From: Streptomyces sp. NBC_00370
GTDB lineage: Bacteria; Actinomycetota; Actinomycetes; Streptomycetales; Streptomycetaceae
NCBI RefSeq assembly: GCF_036084755.1
Contig: NZ_CP107968.1
Span: forward strand, 4,557,501-4,621,500
Direction of reading: 5' to 3'
DNA length: 64,000 nt
Shown here: positions 60,723-64,000 of the stretch, in pieces
How the letters are laid out: the number at the start of each line of letters is the position of its first letter
Numbering within the stretch: position 1 is the stretch's first letter
Notes under the pieces: model-generated
Seen by the model: the letters and a program-made list of their open reading frames with translations, nothing else
What the model was told of the DNA's origin: nothing
Databases searched by the model: none
Position numbers and translations under genes: made by a program

Positions 60723-60754
60723 GGCGCCAGGTCAGACGGGTCTGACCTGGCGCC
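60723..60754. terminator. Terminator of tRNA-Lys
   Basis: A 15-bp perfect stem (60723-60737 with 60740-60754) and 2-nt gap lie 5 nt past the tRNA; it also ends before the small zinc-ribbon gene read from the other strand. Confidence 0.8.
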
Positions 60755-60763
60755 GTCCGCGTT

Positions 60764-60853
60764 TCAGGCGGGCTGGCTGGTGCCGCAGGGGTAGCAGATG
60801 TACCAGCCGTCCTGCGTACGCGTCATCTGCCCGCCGCACTTGGTGCACGCCAT
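60764..60853 (-). CDS. 29-residue zinc-ribbon peptide
   Basis: The reading frame gives a 29-residue peptide with two CxxC-type knuckles, CTKCGG and CYPCGT, separated by 13 residues, as in zinc ribbons. A good ribosome site (GGGAGG) lies 6 nt before the ATG. The strong coding logic of a complete ribbon suggests a real gene, shorter than most annotation cut-offs. Role unknown; could bind RNA polymerase or ribosome parts. Confidence 0.7.
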   Translation of the reverse strand: MACTKCGGQMTRTQDGWYICYPCGTSQPA

Positions 60854-61080
60854 GGGGCCTCCCGACTTTCGGCACGTCACTCTCAGCACGTCCTGGGCCT
60901 GAGTATTCAGATCACGTGCGAACAGGCGTCGGCTATGTGTGTCTTCGGCCCGGATAGATGACAGGGGGCGCCCTGGGTTGACCCCGCCCCGCCGGCGGCC
61001 GCAGGGCGGTGGCGCACACTGGTGGGCAGTGGGGCCGCCGACCGCCGTGTGCCCGCTCTCCACCGGACGGGAAGTGGCTC

Positions 61081-61809
61081 ATGGCCGACGGGACAGCAGG
61101 GGGCAGGAGCCTCGCCGACAGTGCCCGGCAGCCGCTGCTGCGGCTGCGGGGTGCCGCGCGCAGTTACGGGAGCCGGCTGGCGCTCGCGCCCGTCGATCTC
61201 ACGCTGGAGCGCGGTGAGTGCGTGGCGCTCGTCGGTGCGAACGGGTCCGGCAAGTCCACCCTGCTGCGGCTGGCGTCGGGCCGGGAGCAGCCGACGGCGG
61301 GGCGGGTCGAGTTCGACGGGCGGAAGATGCGCGAGGAGGACCCGACCACCCGCGCGCGGGTTGCCGTGGTCGGTGACACCGTCGCCTGTTACCCCGATCT
61401 CACGGCGCGGGCGCATCTGCTGCTGGTGGCCATCGCACAGGGCGTCGGCGACGAGGCGGGGGAGTGGGCCGACCGGGCGCTCGCCGACCGGGGGCTCGGG
61501 GCGCACGCCGACAGTTACCCTTCAGCGCTGTCCTCGGGCCAGCTCCAGTCCCTGCTGCTGGCCACCGCCTTCGTCCGGCCGCGCGAGCTGCTCATCCTCG
61601 ACGAGCCGGAACAGCGCCTCGACCCCGGCGCCCGTGGCCGGCTGGCCGAGCAGCTGCGGGCCGAGAAGGAGGACGGGGTCGCCGTGCTCGTCGCCACCCA
61701 CCACACGGATCTGGCCCTGCGGACGGCGGACCGGGTGGTCGTCCTGGACGAGGGCAGAGTGCTCAACTCCGGCGACCCCGCCGCCGTCCTGGCCGAGCTG
61801 ACCCTGTGA
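61081..61809 (+). CDS. ABC transporter ATPase
   Basis: A 242-residue ABC ATPase: Walker A GANGSGKST, signature LSSGQLQS (variant), Walker B LLILDEPEQ and switch His ATHHTD. After Walker B, EQRLDP replaces the usual D-loop pattern. It overlaps the permease gene (GTGA). An ABC-2 type exporter half with the next protein. Confidence 0.9.
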   Translation: MADGTAGGRSLADSARQPLLRLRGAARSYGSRLALAPVDLTLERGECVALVGANGSGKSTLLRLASGREQPTAGRVEFDGRKMREEDPTTRARVAVVGDTVACYPDLTARAHLLLVAIAQGVGDEAGEWADRALADRGLGAHADSYPSALSSGQLQSLLLATAFVRPRELLILDEPEQRLDPGARGRLAEQLRAEKEDGVAVLVATHHTDLALRTADRVVVLDEGRVLNSGDPAAVLAELTL

Positions 61810-63530
61810 GCGCGGCCGAGACAACGCTGGCCGGCGACGCCCTGCCCGAGGACGACGACGAGGCACTGCCCGCTGACCACGACGCGTACTGGGACGAACT
61901 CACCGACGACACCCTCGCCCATCTGCGCCGCATACGAGCCGACGCGCGGGCCCAGCAGCGCCGGGACACCGCCTTCGCCGTGTACGTCACGGTCCTGATG
62001 GTCGGCACGTACGGCGGCTTCTACACCATCCAGGTCATCCAGGACGGCACGTTCCACGCGCAGGTCGCCCGGCCCGACATCCCCTGGCAGGCCGCTCTGC
62101 CGTACGCGGCGACGGCCGTCTGCGTCCTCGCGCTGCTCGCCGTGCTGCGCACCGCGCGCTGGCGCGGCCCCGTCCTGCTCGACGCGCTCACCGTCGACTG
62201 GCTGCTGCCGCTGCCGGTGCGCTGGGACCGGCTGCTGCGGCCCAAGTTCCGGGCCGCCGTCGCCAAGGGCGCCGTCGGCGGTGTGCTGCTCGGCGCGTTC
62301 GGCGGGCTGAGCCTGTGCCTGGCGGGGCTCGGCCCGTTCCCCGTCGACCTGCTGGCCGGGGCGCTCGCCGGCGGCGCCTTCGGCGTACTGACCGTGAGCG
62401 CCTCGGCGTTCGTCGCCGTGCGCGGCGGGCGCGGGAGCGCCTGGTGGACGCTGCTGCTGAGCGCCCTCGCCGTGCTCTTCGTCCTCCAGGCCGTACTCGC
62501 CTGGTACGGACACCGCAGTGGGCCGCTGGAGAACGTGGCGCTGTGGTCGGGGCCGTGGGGCTGGGCCGCGCACACTCTCGTCCTCGCGACGGGCGGCAAC
62601 GCCGTCGTGTCCGGGGTGGGCTGGCTGCTTGCCGCGGTGCTGCTGGTCGGCTCGGCCGTCGGCTGCGCGCTGTGGGCGGGCCGGCAGGCGCCGCTGATCA
62701 GCGGCGAGTTCCTGCGCGAGCGCGCCCGTACGGCCGACGGCATCGCCGCCGCGGTCGGCACGGCGGACCTGCGCCGGTTGCGGCTCGCCGCCCGCGCGGG
62801 CGCGGGAGACACGCACGTGGACCGGGCCCGCTGGAGCCCACGGCCGCCACGCCGCCGCAGCCTGCTGATCCCCTGGCGCGACGCCGTCGCCCTGACCGCG
62901 GCCCCCGCCCAGGCGGGCTGGGGCCTGGCGTGGTGGACCGCCGCCTTCGCCGCCTCCTCGACGGCCGTCGCCGCCGACACGACCGCCGCGCGGCTCTGCG
63001 CCCTCGCCGCCACGCTGGTCTTCGGCTATCTGGCGGCGGGCCGCTGGGTCGAACCGGCCTGGACGGAGGCGGACGATCTGCGCCGCTCCCGGCTGCTGCC
63101 GTACCCGTACCCCTCGCTGATGCTGCGCCACGCGCTGCTGCCGACGGCCGCCCTGGCCGGTACGGCGGCGGTCGGCTGCGGCGTACTGGCCCTGCTCGGG
63201 CTGCCGGTCATGCCCGGCGTCGCCGTCCTCGTGTCGGCGCCCGCGCTGGTGGGCGCCGCGCTGGTGTCGGCGAACCGGGGGAGCATGCCGCAGGCGCTGT
63301 TCATCGGGACCGACACGATGATGGGCAACACGGCGCCGGTGCAGGTGCTGCTCTGGTACGTACGGGCGCCGCTGGTCATCTGCACGGCGCTGGCCCCCGC
63401 CGTGTACTACCTGTCCGGCGGTACGGCGCACCCGACCGCGCTCGTCGTCTCGGCGGCGCTGGTGGCGGCGGCGACGGCCGGCGCCCTCAGCTGGACCTGC
63501 GGCAGGGCGCGGCGGCTCTACGCTCAGTAG
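61806..63530 (+). CDS. ABC transporter membrane subunit (DUF6297-like)
   Basis: A 574-residue membrane protein with about ten to twelve hydrophobic segments and an acidic N-terminus of 35 residues. A cytoplasmic loop with RARTADGIAAAVGTADLRRLRLAAR and SPRPPRRRSLLIPWRDAVAL lies in the middle. No family motif I can name with certainty; the genetic coupling to the ATPase makes it the exporter's membrane part. GTG start overlaps the ATPase stop. Confidence 0.8.
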   Translation: MSAAETTLAGDALPEDDDEALPADHDAYWDELTDDTLAHLRRIRADARAQQRRDTAFAVYVTVLMVGTYGGFYTIQVIQDGTFHAQVARPDIPWQAALPYAATAVCVLALLAVLRTARWRGPVLLDALTVDWLLPLPVRWDRLLRPKFRAAVAKGAVGGVLLGAFGGLSLCLAGLGPFPVDLLAGALAGGAFGVLTVSASAFVAVRGGRGSAWWTLLLSALAVLFVLQAVLAWYGHRSGPLENVALWSGPWGWAAHTLVLATGGNAVVSGVGWLLAAVLLVGSAVGCALWAGRQAPLISGEFLRERARTADGIAAAVGTADLRRLRLAARAGAGDTHVDRARWSPRPPRRRSLLIPWRDAVALTAAPAQAGWGLAWWTAAFAASSTAVAADTTAARLCALAATLVFGYLAAGRWVEPAWTEADDLRRSRLLPYPYPSLMLRHALLPTAALAGTAAVGCGVLALLGLPVMPGVAVLVSAPALVGAALVSANRGSMPQALFIGTDTMMGNTAPVQVLLWYVRAPLVICTALAPAVYYLSGGTAHPTALVVSAALVAAATAGALSWTCGRARRLYAQ

Positions 63531-63658
63531 CGGCGCCGTGACGTGGGGTGGAGCGCGGGGCGGCCCCGGGTGGGGTGTGACGGAATCGGCGGGGTCCAGG
63601 GGAAAAGAAAAGCCCCGAGAGGCTGCGGAGCGGCCAGGATCGTCGCACTCTTGGGCCT

Positions 63659-63871
63659 ATGAGTGATGCACCGATCGTCGTACACCGGGCGTCCGGGACA
63701 GGCGGCCGGCGGGTCACCGTCCGCGGGCAGATCATGGGACTCGCCCACTCGGACGACCACCTGGTCGAGTTCCTGCGGCTGGCCGGCCTGCCCGACGCCT
63801 TCGATCTGCTCGACGATCCGGGCTGGGTGGAGTGGCAGGGCGGCCTCCCGCACGAGTACGGCTCGAACTGA
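63659..63871 (+). CDS. Small acidic hypothetical protein
   Basis: A 70-residue protein beginning MSDAPIVVHRASGTGGRRVT, with LAHSDDHLVEFLRLAGLPDAF in the middle and an end rich in Trp, Glu and Gly. It seems to be a conserved short Streptomyces protein, but I recognise no domain. No clear ribosome site is seen, so it may be leaderless. Confidence 0.6.
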   Translation: MSDAPIVVHRASGTGGRRVTVRGQIMGLAHSDDHLVEFLRLAGLPDAFDLLDDPGWVEWQGGLPHEYGSN

Positions 63872-63906
63872 CGTCCTCGGGCTGACGCCTGCGTCTCTCT
63901 CCGCAT

Positions 63907-64000
63907 TCACTCCGCCACGATGGCCGCCAGCTCCGTCAGGCCGTTGACGCGCCAGTCCGCCGCCTCGACCACATCCGGGTCGTCCGCCCACAGGAAGCCC
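63907..64000 (-). CDS. C-terminal fragment, possibly a HAD-family hydrolase (cut by window edge)
   Basis: The minus frame gives a terminal segment with FLWADDPDVVEAADWRVNGL and ELAAIVAE before the stop. A motif of this kind (strand, then DWRVNGLTEL) ends many HAD-like phosphatases. Only about 30 residues are visible. Confidence 0.4.
   Translation of the reverse strand, partial: GFLWADDPDVVEAADWRVNGLTELAAIVAE

Overview
The window reads as a Streptomyces chromosome. It has very high G+C with strong third-position bias, frequent GTG starts, ATGA/GTGA gene overlaps, and the actinobacterial genes bldC, lsr2, DUF3073 and vdh. The order dnaX - purD - purC - lsr2 - purSQL - purF - purM - DUF3073 - vdh - bldC - hrpA is, from memory, the order around SCO4067-SCO4092 in S. 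coelicolor. No species can be named from the sequence alone.

Region 1 (1 to about 15,050) is an accessory island ending at a tRNA-Ser(GGA) gene. From left to right it holds: a three-gene cassette (end of an unidentified protein, a SAM methyltransferase, a CYTH/triphosphate-tunnel protein); a small Cys-containing protein; a more A+T-rich two-gene unit with a SLATT-like membrane protein and an unknown partner (best candidate for an undescribed conflict system); a relaxase, a MobC-like accessory protein and a DUF2637 membrane protein; five CGTGTACG boxes; a DnaB-like helicase; an XRE repressor; an excisionase-like protein; a tyrosine integrase with an unusual C-terminal extension; and a PaeR7I/XhoI-type restriction-modification pair. 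No FtsK/TraB pump or type IV secretion gene is present, so what is visible looks mobilizable rather than self-transmissible. The left end is outside the window.

Region 2 (about 15,100 to 40,000) is core chromosome. SRP RNA and dnaX are followed by scattered purine genes: purD, purC, purS-purQ-purL (overlapping), purF and purM. Among them are a pseudo-protease-like membrane protein, a dimethylformamidase-like protein, three tRNA-Gly genes, lsr2, two small regulators with clear palindromic operators, an M23 peptidase, a META lipoprotein, DUF3073, valine dehydrogenase and bldC. Two intergenic repeat blocks stand out: five 29-bp units after purD, and a near-perfect 389-bp-spaced duplication at 21.3-22.0 kb.

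Region 3 (about 40,000 to 64,000) starts with tRNA-Asp, the HrpA helicase, tRNA-Phe and a second tRNA-Asp. It continues with a MerR regulator, an ECF sigma factor with a putative membrane partner and an L,D-transpeptidase; tRNA-Glu; a metallophosphoesterase; a zincin; the CrcB fluoride-channel pair; a DEAD-box RNA helicase with an RGG-like tail; two identical tRNA-Lys genes flanking a decayed NmrA-like gene and a zinc ABC transporter operon with a Zur-like box; an XRE/DUF5753 regulator carrying a TTA codon; a 29-residue zinc-ribbon peptide; and an ABC exporter pair. The window ends inside a gene read on the minus strand.
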